A stretch of DNA of 64,000 nucleotides from Nitratireductor soli (GTDB taxonomy: Bacteria; Pseudomonadota; Alphaproteobacteria; Rhizobiales; Rhizobiaceae). Position numbers and translations under genes: made by a program. Positions 45,395 through 55,031 of the stretch are shown here, piece after piece. How positions within the stretch are numbered: position 1 is the first letter of the stretch; each line of letters begins with the position of its first letter. A model generated the notes under the pieces. The model saw nothing but the letters and a program-made list of their open reading frames with translations, did not search any database and was not told where the DNA came from. The stretch is from NCBI RefSeq assembly GCF_001050155.1, contig NZ_LFVY01000006.1:186001-250000 (forward strand), written 5' to 3'.

Positions 45395-46375
45395 TCAAAG
45401 ATCGAGCACGAGGGTCGCCGTCCTGGATCGCGAGACACAAGGCAGGACCACTTCGCCGGCTTCGCGCTGCTGGTCGCTGAGAATATCGTCATTGTGTTCC
45501 GGAATGCCGGCCAGAACCTTGACCAGGCAGGTGCCGCAAATGCCCGCCCGGCAGGAATTGGTGATGGTGCAGCCGGCATCCTCCAGGGCGCTGAGCATCG
45601 ACTGGTCCGCGGGCACCCGGACGCGCTGCCCGGAGCGGGCGAGCTCGACGTCGAACTCGCCGGGATCGAGGGGCGCATGGCGCTCGGATGGCGAGAACCG
45701 CTCCTTGCGAAGGGCACCGGCCGGCCAGGATCGGCAACGGTCTTCGACGGCTTCGATCAGGGGTTCGGGCCCGCAGCAATAGACCAGGCGCCCCGGCTCG
45801 TGGCCGGACAGACAGGCGTCGAGATCGAGAAGCCCGTTCTCATCTTCCGGGCAGATGTCGACCACGCCGCCGGCCAGGCGCGCGATCTCTTCGACAAACG
45901 CCATCGAGCGGGCGCTGCGCCCACCGTAGAGCAGGCGCCAATCGGCGTTGGTCGCCGACAGTTGCGCCAGCATGGGCAGGATCGGCGTGATGCCGATGCC
46001 GCCGGCGATGAATAGATAGCGCCCGGCTGGTTCGAGCGGGAAATTGTTGCGGGGATGGCTGGCCTTGAGCGCGTCGCCTGCACGTAGTTGCGTGTGAATA
46101 TATTCAGACCCGCCACGGCTTGCCGGGGCATGCAGCACGCCGATGCGCCAGCGGCTCCTGTCGGCGGGATCGCCGCAGAGCGAGTATTGCCGTGTCACGC
46201 CGTTGGGCAGGACGAGGTCGATGTGAGCACCCGGAGACCAGGCCGGCAATGCGCCGCCGCCGGCGCTGGTCATGATGAGCGTCACGACGCCGTCCGCAAC
46301 GGGTTCGCGTCTGTCGATCTTCAGCAGGAGCTGTTCGTCTGCGCCGTGTGCGGGAATGATTGCTGCTTGGTTCAT
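45395..46375 (-). CDS. PDR/VanB-type oxidoreductase with C-terminal 2Fe-2S domain
   Basis: 326 residues. Flavin site RQYSLCG, nucleotide site FIAGGIGITPILPM and CCGPEPLI, and a plant-type ferredoxin domain CRAGICGTC with a distant fourth Cys in VVLPCVSR. The order (flavin, NAD(P)H, ferredoxin) is that of phthalate-dioxygenase-reductase enzymes. It normally feeds electrons to a Rieske oxygenase, but the neighbour here is a ferritin-like di-iron protein. Confidence 0.93.
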   Translation of the reverse strand: MNQAAIIPAHGADEQLLLKIDRREPVADGVVTLIMTSAGGGALPAWSPGAHIDLVLPNGVTRQYSLCGDPADRSRWRIGVLHAPASRGGSEYIHTQLRAGDALKASHPRNNFPLEPAGRYLFIAGGIGITPILPMLAQLSATNADWRLLYGGRSARSMAFVEEIARLAGGVVDICPEDENGLLDLDACLSGHEPGRLVYCCGPEPLIEAVEDRCRSWPAGALRKERFSPSERHAPLDPGEFDVELARSGQRVRVPADQSMLSALEDAGCTITNSCRAGICGTCLVKVLAGIPEHNDDILSDQQREAGEVVLPCVSRSRTATLVLDL

Positions 46376-46468
46376 GGCAGACGGCCTTTCAATAGTGTTC
46401 GGGCATGCACCGGCTGTCGCTCCGCCAAATGGCGGAGCGTCGAGGACAATGGTGAAATCGAATGCGTG

Positions 46469-47164
46469 TCAGGCGGCGCGCATTGTCGCGGCGACCACTT
46501 CGGGAGTGAAGGATTTCCAGGCGATATCGCGCATGCCGCGCATGGCGCGCAGGATTTCATCGCGGTCCTCGTCGGTCTCGGCATAGGTGGACAGAACCTG
46601 CCGGCCGAGGCCCGTGTGGAATTTTTCGTCGATCTCGATCTGCTTGTAGATCTTGACGACGTCCATGTGGCCGTGGCGTTCGGCTCCGACGTATGTCGGC
46701 GCGAAACTGCCCGATGCCGAGGTTTCCGAAACGTACCAGGCGGCGATGGCGGCCAGATGGTGGCGCTCCATGCATTCCCAGAGGAAATTGCTCCACGGCA
46801 CGGCAGCGACCGGGACCGAAGTCGGCACGATGCCGCCCAGCGATTCAACCGCTTTGCCGAGCGCCTCGTAGTGCTCGGCTTCCTGGAAAGACTGCTTGGC
46901 GAGCAGGGTTATGTGATTGCGCTGAAAGCGCATGCCGTAGCGGCGAATCTGCTCGTTGAGCAAGAACACATAGTCGATCTCGCGCCAGCAGCGCGTTTCA
47001 AGCCATGATGCCAGGACAAGCTGGTTCGGGTTTTCCGAGTATTTGTCGAAGAACGACTTCGTGGCGTCATGCGTGATTTCTTCTACGCTTTGAAGAATTT
47101 CATCGACCTCGGCTTCGATCGAAGCAAGGCCATTTCCGCCTCTTACCTTTTTTGTATCAAGCAT
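46469..47164 (-). CDS. ferritin-like di-iron protein, putative oxygenase
   Basis: 231 residues from the ATG at 47164, which has AGGAGA seven bases upstream; an in-frame ATG at 47221 has none. Four metal-ligand helices can be read: Glu in SWLETRCWREID, ExxH in QEAEHYEALG, Glu in LWECMERHHLA, and ExxH in EIDEKFHTGLG. This is the ligand set of di-iron carboxylate enzymes. First gene of a set with the reductase and a binding protein. The His/Glu spacing does not match AurF; no close family is recognised. Confidence 0.8.
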   Translation of the reverse strand: MLDTKKVRGGNGLASIEAEVDEILQSVEEITHDATKSFFDKYSENPNQLVLASWLETRCWREIDYVFLLNEQIRRYGMRFQRNHITLLAKQSFQEAEHYEALGKAVESLGGIVPTSVPVAAVPWSNFLWECMERHHLAAIAAWYVSETSASGSFAPTYVGAERHGHMDVVKIYKQIEIDEKFHTGLGRQVLSTYAETDEDRDEILRAMRGMRDIAWKSFTPEVVAATMRAA

Positions 47165-47481
47165 AGAAGTTTCTCCTTTGTCTATGCTCTCAATCAGACT
47201 GCTCAAGTCATTCAAAGTCAACGCTAATTGCCTTTAGAAAACCTGCCTGCATTTTAAGTCTGGCTAAAACCACAAGCGTCAATTCGGGGCGCAGGACAGG
47301 TGGATCTGCAGTGCCCGTGCGGTTGCGCGGGAGATCGCTCATCGGGTTGGGAGACAGTCGCGCCTTGGCGGTGACGCAATCGGACAAACCGGCTTCTCAT
47401 CAACGCGTGCCGCGAAGTGCTTGAGCCGCCGGGAGCAAACCCATAGAACAGGGAAAACACCGCCTGGGGGAAACGCCGTTC
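47165..47481. other. divergent intergenic region, di-iron gene / pccA
   Basis: 317 bases holding the promoters of two divergent units. The left part near 47165-47260 is AT-richer. No repeat, RNA or operator stands out. Confidence 0.5.
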
Positions 47482-49494
47482 ATGTTCAAGAAGATCCTCA
47501 TCGCCAACCGCGGTGAAATCGCCTGCCGCGTGATGAAGACGGCGCGCAAGATGGGCATTGCCACGGTCGCCGTCTATTCCGATGCCGATGCGGATGCCGT
47601 GCATGTGGATATGGCCGATGAGGCCGTGCGTATCGGCCCGGCGCCGGCGAACCAGAGTTACCTGATCGCCGACAGGATCATCGCCGCCTGCAAGGAAACG
47701 GGCGCCGAGGCGGTCCATCCGGGCTATGGTTTCCTGTCGGAGAATGCCGGTTTCTGCGAACGGCTCGAGGCGGAGGGAATCACGTTCATCGGGCCGAAGG
47801 CGAAGGCCATCCAGGCGATGGGCGACAAGATCACCTCGAAGAAGATCGCCGCCGAGGCCGGGGTTTCGACGGTGCCGGGCTTCATGGGGCTGATCGAGAG
47901 TGCGGACCATGCGGCGCAGATCGCCGGGGAAATCGGCTACCCGGTGATGATCAAGGCATCGGCCGGCGGCGGCGGCAAGGGCATGCGCGTCGCCTGGAAC
48001 GAGGCGGAGGCGAAGGAAGGGTTCGAGCGCTCGAAGTCGGAGGCGGCGTCCTCCTTCGGCGACGACCGCATCTTTGTCGAAAAATTCGTCGAGGAGCCGC
48101 GGCATATCGAAATCCAGGTGCTGGCCGACGGTCACGGCAATTGCGTTCACCTGGGTGAACGGGAATGCTCTATCCAGCGGCGCAACCAGAAGGTGGTCGA
48201 GGAGGCGCCGTCGCCGTTCCTCGACGCCGAGACACGCGCGGCCATGGGCGCGCAGGCCGTGACGCTGGCGAAAGCCGTCGATTATCAGAGCGCCGGTACG
48301 GTCGAATTCATCGTCGACAAGAACCGCAATTTCTTCTTCCTGGAGATGAACACGCGGCTGCAGGTGGAGCACCCGGTCACCGAGCTGATCACCGGCATCG
48401 ACCTGGTCGAGCAGATGATCCGCGTCGCCGGCGGCGAGAAGCTGGCGATGGCGCAGGCCGATGTGACGCTGAATGGGTGGGCCGTCGAAAGCCGCATCTA
48501 CGCGGAGGATCCGGTGCGCAATTTCCTGCCGTCCATCGGCCGGCTGACGCGCTATCGCCCGCCGGAAGAGGGGCGCTACGACGATGTCGTCCTGCGCAAC
48601 GACACCGGTGTCGCCGAAGGCTCCGAAATCTCCATGTTCTACGATCCGATGATCGCCAAACTGTGCACCTGGGCGCCGGAGCGGCTGGAGGCGATCGAGG
48701 CGATGAGCGAGGCGCTCGACCGTTTCGTGATCGACGGCATCGAGCACAACATTCCGTTCCTGGCAACGCTGATGAGCCACCCGCGCTGGCGCGAGGGGCG
48801 CTTGTCGACGGGCTTCATCGCCGAGGAATTTCCCGATGGCTTCGCGCCGCCGGCGCCGTCGGAGGAAGAACGCGCCGTGCTGGCGGCGGTGGCGCTGGCG
48901 GTCGAGCTCTTGCGGCGCGACCGGCTCGATCGCCTGACGGGCCGGCTGGCGCCGCATTCGGGCGAATTGAAGCGCGACTGGGTGGTGCGCCTGAACGACG
49001 AATACCTGACCGCGACGGTGATCGAGGGGATGATCTCCATCCCGCTGGAAATGGATATCTGCATCGACGGCGGCGCGACGCTGACGGTGTCGTCGTCCTG
49101 GCGGCCGGGCGATGCGGTGTGGCAGGGTGCGGTCGGCGGCAGGCCGGTCTCCGTGCAGGTCAGGCCGGTGCTGAATGGCGTCCAGCTTGCCTGGCAGGGC
49201 GTTTCGGCCAAAGCGCGCGTGATGCTGCCGCGCATTGCCGATCTCGACCGGCTGATGCCGGTGCGCGTCGCGCCCGACACGTCGAAGCTCCTGCTGTGCC
49301 CGATGCCCGGACTGGTGGTGTCGATCGCCGTGGCCATCGGCCAGGAGGTCAAGGCTGGCGAGATCCTTGCCGTGGTCGAGGCGATGAAGATGGAGAACGT
49401 GCTGCGCGCCGAGCGCGACGGCACGGTGGCGAAGGTCAATGCCGCGCCGGGTGACAGCCTGGCGGTCGATGCGGTGATCATGGAATTCGATTGA
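47482..49494 (+). CDS. pccA: propionyl-CoA carboxylase alpha (biotin carboxylase/BCCP) subunit
   Basis: 670 residues. FKKILIANRGEIACRVMKTA, KASAGGGGKGMRVAW and MNTRLQVEHPVTELITG are the biotin carboxylase motifs; AVVEAMKMENVL near the C-terminus holds the biotinyl lysine. Length and central linker fit PccA of rhizobia. The beta subunit gene is not adjacent in this window. The following HAD gene overlaps or abuts it and may be cotranscribed. Confidence 0.93.
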   Translation: MFKKILIANRGEIACRVMKTARKMGIATVAVYSDADADAVHVDMADEAVRIGPAPANQSYLIADRIIAACKETGAEAVHPGYGFLSENAGFCERLEAEGITFIGPKAKAIQAMGDKITSKKIAAEAGVSTVPGFMGLIESADHAAQIAGEIGYPVMIKASAGGGGKGMRVAWNEAEAKEGFERSKSEAASSFGDDRIFVEKFVEEPRHIEIQVLADGHGNCVHLGERECSIQRRNQKVVEEAPSPFLDAETRAAMGAQAVTLAKAVDYQSAGTVEFIVDKNRNFFFLEMNTRLQVEHPVTELITGIDLVEQMIRVAGGEKLAMAQADVTLNGWAVESRIYAEDPVRNFLPSIGRLTRYRPPEEGRYDDVVLRNDTGVAEGSEISMFYDPMIAKLCTWAPERLEAIEAMSEALDRFVIDGIEHNIPFLATLMSHPRWREGRLSTGFIAEEFPDGFAPPAPSEEERAVLAAVALAVELLRRDRLDRLTGRLAPHSGELKRDWVVRLNDEYLTATVIEGMISIPLEMDICIDGGATLTVSSSWRPGDAVWQGAVGGRPVSVQVRPVLNGVQLAWQGVSAKARVMLPRIADLDRLMPVRVAPDTSKLLLCPMPGLVVSIAVAIGQEVKAGEILAVVEAMKMENVLRAERDGTVAKVNAAPGDSLAVDAVIMEFD

Positions 49495-49508
49495 GGGAGA
49501 TGGATGGG

Positions 49509-50192
49509 ATGATGCAGGACAATAAGCGGGCAGCGATCCTTTTCGATCTCGACGGCACGTTGACGGACCCGTTTGTCGGCATCACCCGCAGCATTCGGCA
49601 TGCAATGGAGGCCATGGGGCGCGAGGCGCCGGGCGACGACGCGCTGCGCACCCATATCGGGCCGCCGCTGCAGGTCACTTTCGCGCAATTGCTGGAAACG
49701 GAGGACGCGGCGCTCGTCTGGCAGGCGGTCGGACACTATCGCGCCCGCTATCAGCGCATCGGCAAACTCGAGAACGCGCTTATTCCCGGCATTGTCGATG
49801 TGCTCGCCCATTGTGTCGATGCCGGCTACTTCCTGTCCCTCGCCACGTCGAAAATGGAAAGCTACAGCCGGGACATCCTCGACCATTTCGACCTGACCCG
49901 CTTTTTCGATGCGGTGCATGGCTCAGCACCCGACGGCACCAACGCCAACAAGGCGGATCTGATCCGGCATATCCTCGCTGTCGAGCCGGTCGAGGCATCG
50001 CGGGCGGTGATGATCGGCGACCGGATGCACGACATCCTCGGCGCCAAGTCCAACGGTGTCACCGGCATTGGCGTGTTGTTTGGATTTGGCGACCGGGCGG
50101 AACTGGAGGAGGCCGGTGCCGCCGCCGTCGTTGCCAAACCTGCCGAGTTGCCGGCCGCCATCGATGCGATGCTTGCGCCGCAAAGCGCCTGA
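49509..50192 (+). CDS. HAD-family phosphatase, phosphoglycolate phosphatase-like
   Basis: 227 residues from ATG 49509, after GAGGGAG. ILFDLDGTLTDPFVGITRSI (motif I, Asp nucleophile), LSLATSKMES, and MIGDRMHDILGAKSNGVTGI (motif IV) are HAD features with a Gph-type cap. Upstream in-frame starts reach back to the pccA stop. Substrate unknown. Confidence 0.9.
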   Translation: MMQDNKRAAILFDLDGTLTDPFVGITRSIRHAMEAMGREAPGDDALRTHIGPPLQVTFAQLLETEDAALVWQAVGHYRARYQRIGKLENALIPGIVDVLAHCVDAGYFLSLATSKMESYSRDILDHFDLTRFFDAVHGSAPDGTNANKADLIRHILAVEPVEASRAVMIGDRMHDILGAKSNGVTGIGVLFGFGDRAELEEAGAAAVVAKPAELPAAIDAMLAPQSA

Positions 50193-50310
50193 GAGAGCGA
50201 ACAAACCGGTGCGTGCCGGCAGGGCGCTCTTTACCGGGCGGGGTCGATGCGGAACAATGAGGCTTGAGTCTGCAAACCCGGACAATGGCGCAGCATGACA
50301 GTGGCACATC

Positions 50311-53300
50311 ATGGCAAGTGACAAGCGATCCCGCGATCCCATTTTCGTGGCGGCGGAACGCGAGAAGAGACGTCCGGAGCGACCGTTCATCCATTTGCGC
50401 GTCCATTCGGCCTATTCGCTGCTCGAAGGCGCCCTGCAACTGGGCAAGGTCATCAAGCAGGCGGTGGAGGACGAGGCGCCGGCGATTGCCGTCACCGACA
50501 CCAACAATCTGTTCGGCGCGCTGGAATTCGCGCAAAAGGCTTCGAAGGAAGGCCTGCAGCCGATCATCGGCTGCCAGCTTGCCGTGGCCTTCGACGATGC
50601 GCTGACCGAATCGCGCCGCGCCAATGGGCGCAAGATGATGGCGCAGCATGACCCGCTCGTGCTTCTGGCGGCCACGGAAGAAGGCTATGCCAATCTCGTC
50701 CGGCTGGTCAGCCGCGCCTATCTGGACAATGAGCCGGGCGCCGAAACCCACATTACCGCTGCCTGGCTGCGCGAGCTCAGCGCCGGCATCATCTGCCTGA
50801 CCGGCGGCCCGCGCGGGCCGGTGGGCGCGGCCCTGAAGGCCGAGCGGGCCGAGGTGGCCGAGGCGCGGCTCGCTTTCCTGAAGGCGCTTTTCGGCAACCG
50901 GCTTTATGTGGAACTCGAGCGGCTCCAGGGCTACGACCGGGCGCTGGAGGCGGCGGCCGTCGATCTCGCCTACCGGCATGAATTGCCGCTCGTGGCCACC
51001 AACGAGGCGTTCTTTCCCGCCCGCGAGGATTTCGACGCGCATGACGCGTTGATCGCCATCGCCGAGGGTGCGGTCATCGCCATGGATGACAGGCGCCGCC
51101 TGACGCCGGACAATTATCTGAAACCGCAGGCGGAGATGGCGCGGCTTTTCGCCGATCTGCCGGAGGCCATCGACAACACGATCGAGATCGCCCGGCGCTG
51201 TTCCTATTTCACGCAAACCCATGCGCCGATCCTGCCGCGCTTCACCGGCGGCGACACGGACGATCCCGAGGCCGCGCTGCAGGCGGAGGCGGACGAATTG
51301 CGCCGGCAGGCGCGCGAGGGCCTCGACAAGCGCATCGCGACGTTCGGCATGACCGAGGGGTTTTCGCTGGAACATTATGCCGAGCGGCTCGACTATGAGC
51401 TCGGCGTGATCGAGCGGATGAAATTCCCGGGCTACTTCCTGATCGTTGCCGATTTCATCAAATGGGCCAAGGCGCAGGACATTCCCGTTGGGCCGGGGCG
51501 CGGTTCGGGCGCCGGCTCGCTGGTCGCCTATGCGCTGACCATCACCGATGTCGACCCGCTGCGCTTCTCGCTGCTGTTCGAGCGCTTCCTCAATCCCGAC
51601 CGCGTGTCGATGCCCGATTTCGACATCGACTTCTGCCAGGACCGCCGCGAGGAGGTGATCCGCTACGTGCAGGGCAAGTATGGCCGCGACCAGGTGGGGC
51701 AGATCATCACCTTCGGAACCTTGCAGGCGCGCGCCGTGCTGCGCGACGTGGGCCGCGTCCTGCAGATGCCCTATGGCCAGGTCGACCGGCTGTGCAAGAT
51801 GGTGCCGTCGAACCCGGCCAACCCGACGCCCCTGCCCAAGGCGATCGAGGACGAGCCGCGCTTTGCCGAGGAGGTGGAGAAGGAACCGATCGTCGGCACG
51901 CTGCTCGAGATGGCGCAGAAGCTCGAAGGGCTCTACCGGCATGCCTCGACGCACGCCGCCGGCATCGTCATCGGCGACCGGCCCCTGTCCGAGCTGGTGC
52001 CGATGTACCGCGATCCGCGCTCCGACATGCCGGTCACCCAGTTCAACATGAAATGGGTCGAGCAGGCCGGGCTGGTGAAGTTCGACTTCCTCGGCCTGAA
52101 GACGCTGACGGTGCTGGAAAAGGCGGTCAAGCTGATCCGCCGGCGCGGCATCGAGATCGACCTGGCGCGCATTCCGCTCGACGACCCCGACAGCTACGCC
52201 ATGCTGTCGCGCGGCGAGACGGTCGGCGTGTTCCAGGTGGAATCGGCGGGCATGCGCAAGGCGCTGATCGGCATGAAGCCCGACCGCATCGAGGACATCA
52301 TCGCCCTGGTGGCGCTCTATCGCCCCGGGCCGATGGAGAACATCCCCACCTACAATGCGCGCAAGCATGGTGAAGAGGAAATCGCCTCGATCCATCCGAA
52401 GATCGACCATCTGGTGAAGGAGACGCAGGGCGTCATCGTCTACCAGGAACAGGTGATGCAGATCGCCCAGGAACTGGCCGGCTACACGCTTGGACAGGCG
52501 GATCTGCTGCGTCGCGCCATGGGCAAGAAGATCCGCGCCGAGATGGAAAAGCAGCGCGGCATCTTCGTGAAGGGGGCGACGGAACGCGGCGTGGCCAAGC
52601 CGCAGGCGAATTTCATCTTCGACCTTCTGGCGAAGTTCGCCGATTACGGCTTCAACAAGTCGCACGCGGCCGCCTATGCCATCGTCTCCTACCAGACGGC
52701 CTATCTGAAGGCGCATCACCCGGTCGAATTCCTGGCCGCGTCGATGACCTACGACATGGCCAACAGCGACAAGCTGAACGATTTCCGCCGTGACGCGCTC
52801 AGGCTCGGCATCGAAGTGGTGTCGCCCTCCGTGCTGACCTCGCATCGCGATTTCGAGGTCGGCGAAAACCGCATCTTCTACTCGCTGGCGGCGATCAAGG
52901 GGGTGGGCGACGCGGCTGTCGAGCACATCGTCGAAAAACGCGAAGAACAGCCCTTCGCCAATCTGGAGGATTTCTGCGCCCGTATCGATCCGAAGATCGT
53001 CGGCAAGCGCGTGCTGGAAAGCCTGATCCAGGCCGGCGCCTTCGACTGTTTCGGCATCGAACGGGCAGCCTTGTTTGCCGGCATCGACCGGCTGATGGGC
53101 ATGGCGGCCAGGGCTGCCGAGGACGCGGCGATGGGGCAGGGCGATATTTTCGGCCTGTCGGCCGGCGGCGAACCGCAGAAGCTGCATCTGCCCGTTGCCG
53201 ATCCTTGGCCGGCGGCCGAGAAGCTGCACCGCGAGTTCCAGGTGGTCGGCTGTTATCTCTCGGCGCATCCGCTCGACGAATATGCCGAGGCGCTGGACAA

Positions 53301-53832
53301 GATGCGTGTACAGAACTGGGGCGATTTCCAGGCGGCGGTGAAGAAGGGGGCGACGGCCGGGCGGCTCGCCGGCACGGTGACCTCGAAGCAGGAACGGCGC
53401 ACGCGCACCGGCAACAAGATGGGCATCATCCAGCTTTCCGATGCCACCGGCCAGTATGAAGCGGTGCTGTTTTCCGAAGGCCTGGCGCAGTATCGCGACC
53501 TTCTGGAAGCGGGCTCCTCCGTGGTCATCATGGTGTCGGCGGAGGATCGGCCGGAAGGCGTCAATCTGCGCATCCAGACGGTTCAGTCGCTGGAGGAAGA
53601 AGCCTGCCGCATGCAGAAGGCGCTGCGCGTCTATGTGCGCGACCCGGGCCCGCTATCGGCCATCTCGGCGCAGCTTGGCCAGCGTGGCGACGCGCAGGTG
53701 AGCCTGGTCGTCATCAAGGAAGGCGGACAGGGCGAGATCGAGGTCGGTCTGCCGGATCGCTACCGCATCTCGCCACAAATTGCCGCCGCCATGCGCGCGG
53801 TGCCCGGCGTGGTGGACGTGGAACTGGTCTGA
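50311..53832 (+). CDS. dnaE: DNA polymerase III subunit alpha
   Basis: 1173 residues, usual length for DnaE1. The PHP domain begins FIHLRVHSAYSLLEGALQLG; the polymerase core has GPGRGSGAGSLVAYAL and PDFDIDFCQDRREEV with the catalytic aspartates; NKSHAAAYAIVSYQTAYLK follows; the C-terminal part has the helix-hairpin-helix and OB fold (GRLAGTVTSKQERRTRTGNK). It is the replicative polymerase; it sits alone. Confidence 0.97.
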   Translation: MASDKRSRDPIFVAAEREKRRPERPFIHLRVHSAYSLLEGALQLGKVIKQAVEDEAPAIAVTDTNNLFGALEFAQKASKEGLQPIIGCQLAVAFDDALTESRRANGRKMMAQHDPLVLLAATEEGYANLVRLVSRAYLDNEPGAETHITAAWLRELSAGIICLTGGPRGPVGAALKAERAEVAEARLAFLKALFGNRLYVELERLQGYDRALEAAAVDLAYRHELPLVATNEAFFPAREDFDAHDALIAIAEGAVIAMDDRRRLTPDNYLKPQAEMARLFADLPEAIDNTIEIARRCSYFTQTHAPILPRFTGGDTDDPEAALQAEADELRRQAREGLDKRIATFGMTEGFSLEHYAERLDYELGVIERMKFPGYFLIVADFIKWAKAQDIPVGPGRGSGAGSLVAYALTITDVDPLRFSLLFERFLNPDRVSMPDFDIDFCQDRREEVIRYVQGKYGRDQVGQIITFGTLQARAVLRDVGRVLQMPYGQVDRLCKMVPSNPANPTPLPKAIEDEPRFAEEVEKEPIVGTLLEMAQKLEGLYRHASTHAAGIVIGDRPLSELVPMYRDPRSDMPVTQFNMKWVEQAGLVKFDFLGLKTLTVLEKAVKLIRRRGIEIDLARIPLDDPDSYAMLSRGETVGVFQVESAGMRKALIGMKPDRIEDIIALVALYRPGPMENIPTYNARKHGEEEIASIHPKIDHLVKETQGVIVYQEQVMQIAQELAGYTLGQADLLRRAMGKKIRAEMEKQRGIFVKGATERGVAKPQANFIFDLLAKFADYGFNKSHAAAYAIVSYQTAYLKAHHPVEFLAASMTYDMANSDKLNDFRRDALRLGIEVVSPSVLTSHRDFEVGENRIFYSLAAIKGVGDAAVEHIVEKREEQPFANLEDFCARIDPKIVGKRVLESLIQAGAFDCFGIERAALFAGIDRLMGMAARAAEDAAMGQGDIFGLSAGGEPQKLHLPVADPWPAAEKLHREFQVVGCYLSAHPLDEYAEALDKMRVQNWGDFQAAVKKGATAGRLAGTVTSKQERRTRTGNKMGIIQLSDATGQYEAVLFSEGLAQYRDLLEAGSSVVIMVSAEDRPEGVNLRIQTVQSLEEEACRMQKALRVYVRDPGPLSAISAQLGQRGDAQVSLVVIKEGGQGEIEVGLPDRYRISPQIAAAMRAVPGVVDVELV

Positions 53833-53910
53833 CCCGATAGCGTCGGCACGCTGCAGGCAGTAGACAGGCAATTTTTCGACAATCAATTTTTGGATAAGGC
53901 TTTTAAGACC

Positions 53911-54996
53911 ATGGACCAGAACACGATCGGAGCAGGAAGCGACGTCCGGGAGCTGCGCTTCTCGTTTACAGGCAAAGCGGTCGAGTATTTCGGCATCTGG
54001 ATCGTCAATCTTCTGTTGTCGATCGTCACGCTCGGCATCTACACCGCCTGGGCCAAGGTGCGGCGGTTGCGCTATTTCTATGGAAACACATGGCTTGACG
54101 GGCATAATTTCGAGTACCACGCCCGGCCGATCAAAATCCTGCTTGGCAGGGTCATCGTGGTCGCACTGCTGATCGTCTACAACCTGCTGGTCAGCGTTTC
54201 GCCCTTCTTCGGCCTTCTGATCATCCTCTACATCCTGGTTTTTCCCTGGCTCCTCAACAAGTCGATGGCGTTCAATGCGCGCATGACCAGCTACCGCAAT
54301 GTGCGGCTCAATTTCCGCGGCAGCTATCTCGGCGCGCTCGGCGTGTTCATTGTGATGCCGTTGGCGACCATCCTGTCGCTTGGCCTTCTGGCGCCGGTCG
54401 CCTCGCGGCTGGCCAACAATTATATCGGCCGGCATCTGGGCTATGGCATGGCGCGCTTCGACACGCGCGCTCCGCTTGGCGCGCTCTACGCCAATCTGGG
54501 CGCCACCGTCCTGTTCGTGATCCTGGTCGCGCTGGTCTGCAGCGGGCTGGGTTTTGTCATCGGTACGGGAGCATCAACCATAGGCGGGCTGGCGGAGGAC
54601 GGCGAGGAGGCCCTTCTCCGTCTGATTTCCAGCGGGCCGATCATCGGTGCAATGGTCGGCGGATATGTGGCGCTGACGCTCGCTTATCTGTTCTATGCCG
54701 CCGGGGTGCGCAACGTCGCCTTCAATCACACGACGCTCGATGGTGCGCACCGCCTGTCGTCCCGTGTCGGGCGGTTTCGCTATGTGTGGATCCTTGTGTC
54801 GAACCTTTTCGCCACGCTGTTGACGCTCGGCCTCCTGCGCCCCTGGGCCGCGGTGCGGACCTGGCGCTATCTGGCCAGTTCGACCGGATTGCAGGCCGTC
54901 GGCTCGCTCGACCATTTCGTCGACGGAGCGGCGCCTGAAGGCAATGTCGGAGCGGCGGAGTTTTTTGACATCGAGGGCATCGATTTCGGCCTTTAG
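53911..54996 (+). CDS. DUF898 (YjgN family) membrane protein
   Basis: 361 residues. RFSFTGKAVEYFGIWIVNLL, LGIYTAWAKVRRLRYFYGNT and TWLDGHNFEYHARP are the DUF898 signature; about eight membrane segments follow. The second half repeats the theme (GVRNVAFNHTTLDGAHRLSS). It is 35 bases before an M48 peptidase gene; the two form a conserved-looking pair. Role unknown. Confidence 0.88.
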   Translation: MDQNTIGAGSDVRELRFSFTGKAVEYFGIWIVNLLLSIVTLGIYTAWAKVRRLRYFYGNTWLDGHNFEYHARPIKILLGRVIVVALLIVYNLLVSVSPFFGLLIILYILVFPWLLNKSMAFNARMTSYRNVRLNFRGSYLGALGVFIVMPLATILSLGLLAPVASRLANNYIGRHLGYGMARFDTRAPLGALYANLGATVLFVILVALVCSGLGFVIGTGASTIGGLAEDGEEALLRLISSGPIIGAMVGGYVALTLAYLFYAAGVRNVAFNHTTLDGAHRLSSRVGRFRYVWILVSNLFATLLTLGLLRPWAAVRTWRYLASSTGLQAVGSLDHFVDGAAPEGNVGAAEFFDIEGIDFGL

Positions 54997-55031
54997 CACG
55001 AGTTTACAGGTGGATAGGTAAAAGCAGGGGC

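Noticed and set aside
50059-53268. 1069-codon open frame antisense to dnaE
   Set aside because: Mirror of third-position GC bias in dnaE; no start context and no recognisable domain.
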